Shown here one piece after another: positions 33,619 through 50,042 of a stretch of DNA of 64,000 nucleotides. Below the pieces are notes generated by a model. The model was not told the DNA's origin, searched no databases, and saw only the letters and a list, made by a program, of their open reading frames with translations. The translations under genes and the position numbers were made by a program. Each line of letters opens with the position of its first letter. Positions within the stretch are counted from its first letter, which is position 1. Source of the DNA: Chthoniobacterales bacterium (lineage in GTDB: Bacteria; Verrucomicrobiota; Verrucomicrobiia; Chthoniobacterales; JACTMZ01); assembly GCA_018883245.1 (NCBI GenBank), contig VEQL01000009.1:1-64000 (forward strand), in the 5' to 3' direction.

Positions 33619-34320
33619 ATGGCAAAAAACAGAAGCAAACGTTACGAGGCGGCAAAAAAAGCCGTCGATCCCGCGCGGAAGTATCCGCTGGCCGAGGCCG
33701 TCAAGGTGCTCAAGGGCATGCCTCCGGCCAAATACGACATGACTGTTACCCTCTCGATGCACTTGGGGGTGGATCCCAAACAGTCCGACCAGATGGTTCG
33801 CGGCACCACTCCGCTCCCGCACGGCAGCGGCAAGAACGTGCGCGTTCTCGTCTTCGCCACCGGCGCGGCGGCCGAGGCAGCAAGAGCGGCGGGCGCCGAG
33901 CATGTCGGCTTCGAGGATATGATCAAGAAGTGCAACGAGGGCTTCGCTGATTTCGACGTGGCCATTGCCACGCCTGCCGCCATGGCGGAGGTGCGCAAGC
34001 TTGGCAAAGTGCTCGGGCCGCGCGGTCTCATGCCGAATCCCAAGACCGGCACGGTTACCGACGACACGGCCAAGGCCGTGGGCGAAGTGAAGGCCGGCCG
34101 CGTGGAGTTCAAACTCGACAAGAACGGCAACATCGCCGTTCCGATCGGAAAATTTTCCTTCAGTGAGGACGCCCTTGTTGCCAATGGCGATGTGGTCCTC
34201 GACGCCGTGGCCAAGTCGCGCCCGCCGACCGCCAAGGGCGTTTTCATCGAAAGCGTGACCCTCGCGGCCACCGTGACTCCCGGTGTCCCGCTGGATATTT
34301 CCAACCTCAGCAAAAATTGA
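33619..34320 (+). CDS. rplA: 50S ribosomal protein L1, 233 aa
   Basis: L1 binds 23S rRNA at the exit-tRNA stalk and often represses its own transcript. The signature LGPRGLMPNPKTGTV and the start KRYEAAKKAVDPARKYPL are present. The ATG at 33619 gives the normal length. Confidence 0.97.
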   Translation: MAKNRSKRYEAAKKAVDPARKYPLAEAVKVLKGMPPAKYDMTVTLSMHLGVDPKQSDQMVRGTTPLPHGSGKNVRVLVFATGAAAEAARAAGAEHVGFEDMIKKCNEGFADFDVAIATPAAMAEVRKLGKVLGPRGLMPNPKTGTVTDDTAKAVGEVKAGRVEFKLDKNGNIAVPIGKFSFSEDALVANGDVVLDAVAKSRPPTAKGVFIESVTLAATVTPGVPLDISNLSKN

Positions 34321-34325
34321 CCGCC

Positions 34326-34847
34326 ATGCGCCCCGAAAAAGCCAATATTGTCAAGGATCTCAAGGACCAGCTGAACGCTTCGCCGTTCCTGCTGGTCGCC
34401 GACTACACCGGGCTCAAGGTGGATGAGTTTGCCGAGTTGCGCACGCGCCTCGTTGCCGTCGGTGCCGAGTGCCACGTGGTGAAAAACACCATGCTGAAGA
34501 TCGCGGTGACCGAACTCGGCCTGCCTGACCTGTCGGCTGCTCTCTCCGGTCAGACGGCAATTGTCACCGGCGAGCAGGACATCTGCGCGACGGCCAAAGT
34601 AATCAAGACTTTCGCCGCCGAGTTCAAGAAGCCGAGCGTCAAGGTCGGCATCCTGGACAGCGCGCTCCTATCCGCCGAGCAGGTTAAAGCCATGGCTGAT
34701 CTTCCGCCTCTGCCCGTTCTGCAGGCGCAGCTGCTCGGACTGCTCAATTCGCCGGCCGGCAAGCTGGTGCGCACGCTCAACGAGCCGGGAGCGAGCCTCG
34801 CGCGCGCGCTCAAGGCCAAAGTGGATGCCGCGGGAGGGGCGGCCTGA
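34326..34847 (+). CDS. rplJ: 50S ribosomal protein L10, 173 aa
   Basis: The N-terminal rRNA-binding region has FLLVADYTGLKVDEFAELR and a conserved VVKNTMLKIA. The C-terminal helix binds L7/L12 dimers. The ATG at 34326 is preferred over an in-frame TTG at 34317 that lies in the end of rplA. Confidence 0.95.
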   Translation: MRPEKANIVKDLKDQLNASPFLLVADYTGLKVDEFAELRTRLVAVGAECHVVKNTMLKIAVTELGLPDLSAALSGQTAIVTGEQDICATAKVIKTFAAEFKKPSVKVGILDSALLSAEQVKAMADLPPLPVLQAQLLGLLNSPAGKLVRTLNEPGASLARALKAKVDAAGGAA

Positions 34848-34852
34848 AAATT

Positions 34853-34885
34853 TTGCCGCGTGGCCGGTGTTTGGCGGCGCGGCAA
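34853..34885. promoter_or_regulatory. Hairpin in the rplJ-rplL gap
   Basis: TTGCCGCG (34853-34860) and CGCGGCAA (34878-34885) form a perfect 8-bp inverted repeat right after the rplJ stop, with a 17-base GC-rich loop. No T tract follows, so it is not a classical terminator. It may be a processing or attenuation structure that helps set the L10 to L7/L12 ratio. The rest of the 171-base gap is GC-rich with no gene. Confidence 0.35.
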
Positions 34886-35018
34886 GAACGAAACATGAAC
34901 GGTTCCTTGTCGGTCGGACGGCTGTCCGGCTCAAATCCGCCGGAGCCCCGGCGGGCGACAATACCACAACCAAGGAAGCGGGCCGCGCGGGCCGAACTCG
35001 TGCGGCAGCTGTTATAGT

Positions 35019-35402
35019 ATGGCAAACATCGAAACTATCGTGGACCAACTGAGCGGGCTCACCGTTCTGGAAGTGTCCGAACTCGTCAAAGCCCTCGAGG
35101 AAAAATGGGGAGTCAGCGCCGCCGCACCGGTGGCTGCTGTCGCCGCGCCGGCCGCCGGAGGCGGAGGAGCAGCTCCTGCGGAGGAGAAAACCTCCTTCGA
35201 CGTCATCCTCGCCGATGCGGGCGGAAACAAAATCGCCGTGATCAAAGAAGTTCGCGCCGCCGTGCCCGGTCTGGGCTTGGCCGACGCCAAAGCTCTGGTC
35301 GAAGGCGCTCCCAAGCCCCTCAAGGAAGGGGTGACCAAGGAAGAAGCCGAAGAGATCAAGAAAAAGGTCGAAGCGGCAGGAGCCAAGGTCGAAATCAAAT
35401 AA
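35019..35402 (+). CDS. rplL: 50S ribosomal protein L7/L12, 127 aa
   Basis: An N-terminal dimerisation helix (residues 1-35), an Ala/Gly-rich hinge (about 36-52) and the globular C-terminal domain ([20 protein letters not shown] then [20 protein letters not shown]) are all present. It forms the ribosome stalk. No strong ribosome site is visible before its ATG. Confidence 0.97.
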   Translation: MANIETIVDQLSGLTVLEVSELVKALEEKWGVSAAAPVAAVAAPAAGGGGAAPAEEKTSFDVILADAGGNKIAVIKEVRAAVPGLGLADAKALVEGAPKPLKEGVTKEEAEEIKKKVEAAGAKVEIK

Positions 35403-35409
35403 TCTGCTG

Positions 35410-35453
35410 CCCGGGCGGGGAGGGGTGATTTTTCTCCTTGACCCCCGCCCGGG
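35410..35453. terminator. Strong GC hairpin after rplL
   Basis: CCCGGGCGGGG (35410-35420) and CCCCGCCCGGG (35443-35453) form an 11-bp perfect inverted repeat with a 22-base loop. It lies 8 bases after the rplL stop. No run of T follows directly (GATCCCTTC). In many bacteria an attenuator or RNase III site in this place lowers rpoBC expression relative to rplJL. The remaining sequence to rpoB (35454-35645) shows a TTGACA at 35510 but no good -10. Confidence 0.5.
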
Positions 35454-35645
35454 ATCCCTTCATATTTTACGGTCTTTCCCGGGAATCCCGTCGAACCATT
35501 GTCCGAAGCTTGACACCCTGCTCTGAGTCGGCAACGCGCACGAGCGCGAGCCCGACCGGTGTAGGGATGTTTTGTCTCGCGCACTTTTTCGCCGCAGTCG
35601 GGGGAAAACACACCAGCGCTCCGCGCAATAACAACCTTCGCATCA

Positions 35646-39440
<3,795 letters not shown>

Positions 39441-39466
39441 AATTCAACGGGATCAAAGAAACTATC

Positions 39467-43579
<4,113 letters not shown>

Positions 43580-43600
43580 ACCGAAAGCAAAGACAAGAAC

Positions 43601-44329
43601 ATGGCATCCATCGAACTGATCAACGAACTCCTTGAGTCGGGCGTCCACTACGGCCACCAGACCAAGCGCTGGAACCCCAAGATGCGGGAGTTCATCTTGG
43701 AAGAAAAAAACGACATCTACATCATCGATGTCAGCCGGACGGTCGAGCAACTGGAGGCCGCGACCAAATTCCTTTCCACCGTCGTCTCCGGGGGCGGAAA
43801 GATCCTCTTTGTCGGCTGCAAAAAGCAAGCGCAGGAGGCCATCAAGGAATCAGCGGAATCGTGCGGCCAGTTCTACGTCCACAACCGCTGGCTGGGTGGG
43901 ACGTTGACCAATCTCACCACCATCCGCAAAAGCGTGGCTCGTCTCAATGAGATCGAGAAGAAGCTCAAAAGCCCCGGGGTCGTCAAAATCGGCAAGAAGG
44001 AGCAGGCCTCGCTCCGCCGCGAGCACGCGCGCCTGATGAAGAATCTCGAGGGTGTGCGCGAAATGGACAAGCTTCCCAGTGCGGTGGTTGTCATTGACAC
44101 CACACGGGAAGATATTGCCGTCCGTGAGGCCAATCGTCTTGGCATTCCCGTGGTGGCGATCGTTGACACGAATTGCAACCCCGAGCTGGTCGATTACCCG
44201 ATCGCCGGTAACGACGATGCCATCCGTTCGATTCGCGTCGTCCTTGGCAAACTTGTGGACGCCATCAAAGGTGCTGCTGGAGTGCGCCAGAAGAAGGCGG
44301 ATCCCGAGCTTGCAGGCGTCGCCGAGTAG
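43601..44329 (+). CDS. rpsB: 30S ribosomal protein S2, 242 aa
   Basis: The start [19 protein letters not shown], the [20 protein letters not shown] block and the PSAVVVIDT region identify S2. A coiled-coil-like insertion is present at about 110-150. It binds the 30S late in assembly. It lies directly after rpoC, and tsf follows. Confidence 0.97.
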   Translation: MASIELINELLESGVHYGHQTKRWNPKMREFILEEKNDIYIIDVSRTVEQLEAATKFLSTVVSGGGKILFVGCKKQAQEAIKESAESCGQFYVHNRWLGGTLTNLTTIRKSVARLNEIEKKLKSPGVVKIGKKEQASLRREHARLMKNLEGVREMDKLPSAVVVIDTTREDIAVREANRLGIPVVAIVDTNCNPELVDYPIAGNDDAIRSIRVVLGKLVDAIKGAAGVRQKKADPELAGVAE

Positions 44330-44395
44330 CGGCTGCCGTCGTTACGCGCCGGTCGCGCTCAAAACTCACAAAACTGAATCTTAAAAGCCTGTAGT

Positions 44396-45010
44396 ATGTC
44401 CGATATCTCACCCCAACTCGTCCGTGAACTCCGTGAAAAAACCAACGCGGGTATGATGGATTGCAAACGCGCTCTGGCAGAAGCCGGCGGCGATTTGGCC
44501 AAGGCCGAGGATCTCCTCCGGGCCAAGGGCATCGCTTCCGCGGGGAAGAAGGCATCGCGCAGCGCCAAGGAGGGCATCGTCGCCTCCTACATCCACTTGC
44601 AGGGCAAGGTCGGCGTGTTGGTCGAAGTCAATTGCGAGACTGACTTCGTCGCCAAGAACGAAAACTTCCGCGAATTCGTCAAGGACATCACGCTTCACAT
44701 CGCCGCCGCCAATCCGACCTGCGTCTCCCGCGAGCAAGTCGATGCGGTCGAGATCGAGCGCGAGCGCGCTATCTACCGCCAGCAGGTGGAGGGAAAGCCG
44801 GCAAACATCGTCGATAAGATTGTCGAGGGCAAAGTGGAAAAATTCTACGGCAGTATTTGCCTGATGGAGCAGCCTTTCATCAAGAACCCCGACATCACCA
44901 TCGCCGACCTCGTGAAGTCGAAGATCTCGGAGCTGGGTGAAAACATCGTGATCCGTCGCTTCACCCGTTACATGGTGGGTGAAGGCTTGCAGGAGGAAGC
45001 GGGAGCTTGA
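44396..45010 (+). CDS. tsf: Elongation factor Ts, 204 aa, short form
   Basis: An N-terminal UBA-like domain (LVRELREKTNAGMMDCKRAL) and the LVEVNCETDFVAKNENF motif identify EF-Ts, which recharges EF-Tu. The protein is about 204 residues, short relative to the 280-residue form but complete; such short forms are known. The C-terminus MEQPFIKNPDITIADLV is normal. Confidence 0.95.
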   Translation: MSDISPQLVRELREKTNAGMMDCKRALAEAGGDLAKAEDLLRAKGIASAGKKASRSAKEGIVASYIHLQGKVGVLVEVNCETDFVAKNENFREFVKDITLHIAAANPTCVSREQVDAVEIERERAIYRQQVEGKPANIVDKIVEGKVEKFYGSICLMEQPFIKNPDITIADLVKSKISELGENIVIRRFTRYMVGEGLQEEAGA

Positions 45011-45030
45011 ATCGCCCGATCGGAGATTTG

Positions 45031-46263
45031 TTAGAGACTCTTCCTGAGGACTTCATTCAACTGCGGGTAGGTTAAGAACCCGCGCACTGAATCCGTGCGC
45101 GGCCCAGAAGCGAAGACAAGCGAGTCGCCGGCGACAGGCGCGGGGCGTTCAGTTGGCGATGCCACCACTTCTGCCGTTGTTGAACCCTCCTTTGTTTGGG
45201 TCCGGCTCGGTCCGGTTGCCCATGACAAAGCGGGAATGCCAGCAGCGCTCGTTCCAAGCACCGCAATCCCCCTGTCCGGGGCGAAAGAGAAACCGTTGAG
45301 CTGAAGTCCCCCGGAATTGGCCAAGCCGGCAACCATAACCAACGCATCTTCACCGGCGTATTGAAGCGCGGCCGCCACCGCCTCATCGAGTGCTCCAATC
45401 TCCCGGAGCAGGGTCTCGCCACGCCCCAAATCCGCGGCTCTGCCGGACAAACCGGCATTGACCACCAGGAAGTAGCCCTTGCGGTTGTATTGCAGGAGTC
45501 CGATGGCCCGTGAAACAAGGTCGGCCAAGCGCGGTTGGCTGGCGTAGCGAGGCTGGTCTTCGACGAAGGCGAGATCACCGTCGGAGAACACACCGAAGAC
45601 TTGGGGACTGCGCCACCCGGGAGTGTTTTCCAGCTCGGCCCGGGTTCGGACGATATCGAATCCGCGCTGCCGCATGTCGAGCAGAAGATCGCGACCATCC
45701 TTTCGCGTTCCGCCTTGTTCGGCCGGGGCCAGTTGCGAAGCGCCTCCGCCCAACATCACATCCATCGGCGCCTCGTCCACCAATTGCACTGCCAAAGCCG
45801 TTGTATCGCTTGTGTCCGTCGCGTGTGCGTAGAAAGCGGCCGGAGCAGGATCGGTGAGCGGCGTGTTAGAGACCAGGCCGGTGGCCCGCCCTTGCCGCCG
45901 GGCAAGCGAGAGAAGCGACTCTAGGGATTGGCCCTCGGGACTAAGTCCCAAGGCACCGCGGTTGACCTCCTGCCCTGTGGCGAGCGCGGTCGCCGCCGCG
46001 GCGCTGTCCGCCACCGCATAATCGCGTGAGCGCGGGGTCACGAGAGCGACGTGCGGCATCGATTCCAATCCGTAGCGGAAACCGGACCCGCCGGTGAAGA
46101 TGCGTCCCGCGGCCAACTGCGACGGCGAGAGATTGTCGGCGACAAAAAGAACCACGGCGAACGGCCTTTGCACGACCCACTCGCGGTAAATCAGCACGCC
46201 GAGACCGAGGAAAGCGAAGATACAGGTCAGAAAAATGATTTTGTTCCGGATTTTGGTCGTCAT
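45031..46263 (-). CDS. Alkaline-phosphatase-like protein lacking most metal ligands, 410 aa
   Basis: A membrane anchor (about 8-26) precedes an alkaline phosphatase fold: VLFVADN (D43), VADSAAAATALATG with nucleophile S87, and APMDVMLGGGASQLAP. At the zinc-binding positions, however, the usual VEGxxIDxxxH block reads VVNAGLSGRAA (267-277). The TADHE block reads VAGLANSGG (311-319), and no HTG block follows. So the ligands equal to E. coli E322, D327, H331, D369, H370 and H412 are missing. It is probably catalytically inactive or altered. The start at 46263 is favoured over an earlier ATG. Confidence 0.75.
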   Translation of the reverse strand: MTTKIRNKIIFLTCIFAFLGLGVLIYREWVVQRPFAVVLFVADNLSPSQLAAGRIFTGGSGFRYGLESMPHVALVTPRSRDYAVADSAAAATALATGQEVNRGALGLSPEGQSLESLLSLARRQGRATGLVSNTPLTDPAPAAFYAHATDTSDTTALAVQLVDEAPMDVMLGGGASQLAPAEQGGTRKDGRDLLLDMRQRGFDIVRTRAELENTPGWRSPQVFGVFSDGDLAFVEDQPRYASQPRLADLVSRAIGLLQYNRKGYFLVVNAGLSGRAADLGRGETLLREIGALDEAVAAALQYAGEDALVMVAGLANSGGLQLNGFSFAPDRGIAVLGTSAAGIPALSWATGPSRTQTKEGSTTAEVVASPTERPAPVAGDSLVFASGPRTDSVRGFLTYPQLNEVLRKSL

Positions 46264-46352
46264 AAATCGAGCAAACCCGAAAGGTCGGAGACACGGAAGC
46301 CGAAAAGGGAACATCCTTGGAGTGAGGCGGTAAAAGCCGGTAGCTTCTACTT

Positions 46353-47894
46353 ATGGGACGGACCATTTGGATGCTCTGGGATCAGCTCGGGCCGGACAAT
46401 GCGGCCTTTCTCGGTGCGCGGCGGGCGGATGACGTTGTTTTATTCATCGAGAGTGCTCCGGCTCTCCGCAGGTTGAAGTATCACAAGCAAAGGCTCGTCC
46501 TTCTGCTCGCCGCGCAGCGACATCGGGCGGAAGAGTTGCAAAAGGATGGATGGAAAGTGGACTACCATGAGCTGACCGCAGCAACGGATTGGAAGTCGGC
46601 GCTCGCGGACCACATGCGGAAACATCGGCCTCGCGAAATTATGCTCGCAGAGCCGAACAATTTCGACGAGCAGCAGGCCGCAACCTCGCTGTGCAAGAAA
46701 TTTCCGATCCGGATCCTTCCCACCAAGCAGTTTCTTGTGCCGCGCGAAGATTTTGCAAACTGGGCACGCGGCAAGAAGTCCCTGCTCATGGAGTCGCACT
46801 ACCGGCGCGTGCGGTCGGAGTTCGGGTTTCTGATGCAACCTGACGGAAAGCCGGTTGGAGGGCAGTGGAATTTCGACGAGGAGAATAGAAAAACTTTCCG
46901 CGATTGGGTGAAGGGGGGACGTCCAGTGGCGCAGCTGCAGGAGATCGAACCGGACAAATTGACCCGCAATGTGATGGCGCTTGTGGAAAAGGCATTTCCC
47001 GACCATCCCGGGACAACAGCCGGGTTTTGGCTTCCAGTGGATCGGCACTCTTCCTTGCGCTGGTTGGATTCGTTCATCGACGCCCGTCTTGCGGGTTTCG
47101 GTCCTTGGGAGGACCTCATGGTCGAAGGGCAGTCGCAATTGTTCCATTCGGTGATCTCGCCCATGATAAATCTCGGCCTGCTCACCCCACGCGAATGCAT
47201 AGAAAAGGCCGTTTCGGCCTTTGACGCCGGAAGAGCGCCGCTCAGTAGCGTGGAGGGTTTCGTTCGGCAGATCGCCGGCTGGCGTGAATTCGTGAACGGT
47301 GTGTATTGGCTTAAGATGCCCGGCTATACGGAGGTCAACGGGCTGTCTGCGGAAAGGGCGTTGCCGGACTTTTTCTACACGGGGGAAACTGAACTCAACT
47401 GCCTGCGCCAATGCCTCCGTCAGGTTATCGACAGCGGCTTCAATCACCACATCCAAAGACTGATGGTGTTGGGCAACTTTCTGCTGATTGCAGGAGTCCG
47501 TCCGCAGGAGGCACTGCGCTGGTTTCTTGAAATGTATGTTGATGCGCACGACTGGGTCATGGCAGCGAATGTCTTGGGCATGGTGCTGCATGCCGACGGT
47601 GGCTTCATGGCCACCAAGCCCTATGCAGCGGGTTCCGGCTATATTTCCCGCATGAGCAATTACTGCGCTGGATGCCGGTTCAAGCCCGCGGAGAAGACCG
47701 GGCCGGACGCGTGCCCTTTCAACTATCTCTACTGGGATTTCTTCGCGCGGCACCGCGCCGTCTTGTCGCGCAACCCGCGGGTTGCCATGGCCATCAGGAC
47801 CCTCGACAAAAAGAGCGCTCGCGAGCGGGCGGCCATATCGGAGTCGGCCGTGCGGTTTCTGGAAAAGCGTGCCCCGCTGCATCGCGCAGTTTAA
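46353..47894 (+). CDS. FeS-type bacterial photolyase/cryptochrome, 513 aa
   Basis: The N-terminal photolyase-related domain starts TIWMLWDQLGPDN. The FAD-binding domain follows (MVLGNFLLIAGVRPQEALRW, MVLHADGGFMATKPYAAGSG). Cysteines in LNCLRQC and in NYCAGCRF ... DACPFNYLYWDFF fit the four ligands of the 4Fe-4S cluster in the FeS-BCP family. Members repair (6-4) photoproducts or act as light sensors. The gene diverges from the phosphatase-like gene with 89 bases between. Confidence 0.9.
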   Translation: MGRTIWMLWDQLGPDNAAFLGARRADDVVLFIESAPALRRLKYHKQRLVLLLAAQRHRAEELQKDGWKVDYHELTAATDWKSALADHMRKHRPREIMLAEPNNFDEQQAATSLCKKFPIRILPTKQFLVPREDFANWARGKKSLLMESHYRRVRSEFGFLMQPDGKPVGGQWNFDEENRKTFRDWVKGGRPVAQLQEIEPDKLTRNVMALVEKAFPDHPGTTAGFWLPVDRHSSLRWLDSFIDARLAGFGPWEDLMVEGQSQLFHSVISPMINLGLLTPRECIEKAVSAFDAGRAPLSSVEGFVRQIAGWREFVNGVYWLKMPGYTEVNGLSAERALPDFFYTGETELNCLRQCLRQVIDSGFNHHIQRLMVLGNFLLIAGVRPQEALRWFLEMYVDAHDWVMAANVLGMVLHADGGFMATKPYAAGSGYISRMSNYCAGCRFKPAEKTGPDACPFNYLYWDFFARHRAVLSRNPRVAMAIRTLDKKSARERAAISESAVRFLEKRAPLHRAV

Positions 47895-47904
47895 ATAAAG
47901 CGGT

Positions 47905-48645
47905 ATGAGCAAAGTGTGGACACCGGACCTCTCTTGGGGCCTTTCGGCGTTTATTGTGCTCTTGGCATGCGGCTGGGGGGCGGCCTGGGTCCTGCGTCGC
48001 TTCTGCCGCTCCCGATCCGGACATCCGCAAGGTGGGCTGCGTTGGAAAGTTCTCGACTCACTTGTCCCGATCGTGCGCTGGGGATTTTTCATCACCGGTG
48101 TTGCTGCGGGTGTGCACCTTCTCGATTTGCCGCCCGCCGCGGATCGTTGGGCCGATCGCCTGCTTCAGGCGTCATTCGTTTTGCTCGTGGCCTTTGTCGC
48201 GTCGGCTGCCGTCCGGCTCGTGCTTGGCCAGTGGGCCCTCCGCGCCAAGGACCCCGGCGAAGAGCGCACGCGCCGCACCCTTGCCCCCGTGCTCTCACGC
48301 AGTTGTCAGGTGTTTCTCGTGACGGTGGCTGCTCTGCTTGCTCTGCAAAATGCGGGATACAATGTTGCAGGTTTGCTCGCAGGCCTCGGCATTGGCGGAT
48401 TGGCCGTGGCACTCGCGGCCAAAGAGACGCTGGCGAACCTCTTTGGATCGCTGGCTGTCCTTCTGGATCGAACTTTCCAGGTCGGAGACAACATTCGGAC
48501 CAGCGACATCACCGGCACGGTGGTGAGGATCGGATTGCGCAGCACGCGCGTGAGAACTGCGGAAGGCTATATCGTATCGATCCCGAACCAGATCATCACC
48601 AACGCGCCCGTCACGAACATGGGGCCACATGCGCCAAGTGCATGA
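47905..48645 (+). CDS. MscS-type mechanosensitive channel, C-terminally truncated, 246 aa
   Basis: Three to four membrane helices, a pore-helix region GLLAGLGIGGLAVALAAKE and the start of the beta domain (FQVGDNIRTSDITGTVVRIGLRSTRVR, written in parts) identify MscS. The frame ends after PNQIITNAPVTNMGPHAPSA with a TGA, whereas full MscS proteins continue for 60 or more residues. None of the three frames recovers the rest before the next gene. The gene appears to be cut at about 48620. It follows photolyase by 10 bases. Confidence 0.75.
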   Translation: MSKVWTPDLSWGLSAFIVLLACGWGAAWVLRRFCRSRSGHPQGGLRWKVLDSLVPIVRWGFFITGVAAGVHLLDLPPAADRWADRLLQASFVLLVAFVASAAVRLVLGQWALRAKDPGEERTRRTLAPVLSRSCQVFLVTVAALLALQNAGYNVAGLLAGLGIGGLAVALAAKETLANLFGSLAVLLDRTFQVGDNIRTSDITGTVVRIGLRSTRVRTAEGYIVSIPNQIITNAPVTNMGPHAPSA

Positions 48646-48657
48646 TGTGTTGTTTTA

Positions 48658-49416
48658 TCACGGCATCGCGAAGAAAATAACAACCGCAAGTATGGCGGCT
48701 AGACCCAGGAGCAGGGCGCCCGTTCTGGAATAACGACGGCGTATCAACGTGACTCCCATGACAGCGGATACCACCGCAACGGACGGAACGTGCAACATGA
48801 AGAGGGCAACGAGGACGGCAAGCTCTTTCGGTATGCCGTGATGGATGCTGGATTCGACCAGCAGGTCAGAACCTTGTAAAATGTGTTTCGTTCTTTTGAC
48901 GACTTCTGTGGCTAAGGCGACCGGCTTGCTAACAGACGAATTGGCTGGTGAGGGAGATGAGCCGCTTTGTTGTCGAGGAAACCACGTAGAGATGGCATTT
49001 CGTGCATACGGTGTCTGCCTGCCCCCGGAGTCGCCTGTGGTATAAGAGACTTCTACGGATTGGTTCTCCTGCTCTGCGCCGGTTTGCTCGGCAAACAACT
49101 GATCACGTCTAACTTTCTCCACGGCCAACTCGATTCGTGTATCCACGTAGTGTTGGAGCTTTGCCCGATGCTGGCGCTTGAAAAGATTCATTTCGCGGGC
49201 GTGATCGGCTTTAACTCCTCTTTCAGCCACGGCTTGATCTTTTTGCATCGTCTCAAGGGGCGAGGAGTGAAACAAAGTCTCAAACTTGCGTTCTTTAACC
49301 TCTAACCAAGGCCATCGAAAACCACTGAACGGAGAAGTATTTTGGTTGGTGGCTGCCCTGCTTTGGCAAGCTGCGAGACACGTCAACGCCAGAGCCAATT
49401 CCAGCCACCGCTTCAT
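48658..49416 (-). CDS. Lipoprotein-like protein with C-terminal membrane segments, 252 aa
   Basis: The N-terminus (MKRWLELALALTCLAACQS) is a signal peptide with lipobox LAAC at Cys17. The middle is charged with helical stretches (QKDQAVAERGVKADHAREMN). The C-terminal 60 residues contain two hydrophobic segments. No family is recognised. Base composition is clearly lower in GC than that of the neighbours, and the gene sits exactly where mscS is truncated, so it may have been inserted by transfer. Confidence 0.55.
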   Translation of the reverse strand: MKRWLELALALTCLAACQSRAATNQNTSPFSGFRWPWLEVKERKFETLFHSSPLETMQKDQAVAERGVKADHAREMNLFKRQHRAKLQHYVDTRIELAVEKVRRDQLFAEQTGAEQENQSVEVSYTTGDSGGRQTPYARNAISTWFPRQQSGSSPSPANSSVSKPVALATEVVKRTKHILQGSDLLVESSIHHGIPKELAVLVALFMLHVPSVAVVSAVMGVTLIRRRYSRTGALLLGLAAILAVVIFFAMP

Positions 49417-49478
49417 GATTGCTGTATTGTATTATCCTTTGCCTAGAACAAGAACAAATGCGCGCCTAGCATCAGAAA

Positions 49479-50042
49479 TTAAAGATTGAGAAAATTTTTC
49501 AGCAGCTGCTTTCCTTCCGTGGTGAGGATGGACTCGGGGTGGAACTGGACACCGTGGACGGGGTGCTTGTTGTGCCGCAGTCCCATGATTTCGCCCTCGG
49601 CCGTCTCGGCTGTGATCTCGAGGACGTTTGGAAGAGTCTCGCGTTTTACGATGAGCGAGTGGTAACGGGTTGCTTCGAAAGGAGAGGGAAGGCCTGCAAA
49701 CACGCCTTGGCCGCCATGGGTGATCGGGGAGGTTTTGCCGTGCATCAGGCGGTCGGCCCGGACGACTTCGCCTCCGTAAACTTCGCCAATGCACTGGTGT
49801 CCGAGGCAGACGCCGAGCACGGGCAATCGCGCTCCGAAAGTTTTGATCACCTCGCTGCTCACTCCGGCCTCGGAGGGTGTGCATGGGCCGGGGGAGATCA
49901 CGATGCGCTCAGGTGCGAGCGTTTCGATTTCCGCGACAGTGATCTGGTCGTTGCGCACCACGCGTAGGTCCGCACCCAACTCGCCGAAATACTGGACGAG
50001 GTTGTAAGTGAAGCTGTCGTAGTTATCGATGACGAGGATCAT
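49479..50042 (-). CDS. trpG: Anthranilate/aminodeoxychorismate synthase glutaminase, 187 aa
   Basis: This type I glutamine amidotransferase has the Cys nucleophile in [11 protein letters not shown] and the His-Glu pair in [11 protein letters not shown]. It supplies ammonia to TrpE. The start at 50042 overlaps the trpE stop by ATGA, and a longer frame upstream is not GAT-like. It could also serve PabB. Confidence 0.92.
   Translation of the reverse strand: MILVIDNYDSFTYNLVQYFGELGADLRVVRNDQITVAEIETLAPERIVISPGPCTPSEAGVSSEVIKTFGARLPVLGVCLGHQCIGEVYGGEVVRADRLMHGKTSPITHGGQGVFAGLPSPFEATRYHSLIVKRETLPNVLEITAETAEGEIMGLRHNKHPVHGVQFHPESILTTEGKQLLKNFLNL

Noticed and set aside
35510-35515. TTGACA as an rpoB promoter
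   Set aside because: No acceptable -10 lies 16-18 bases downstream.
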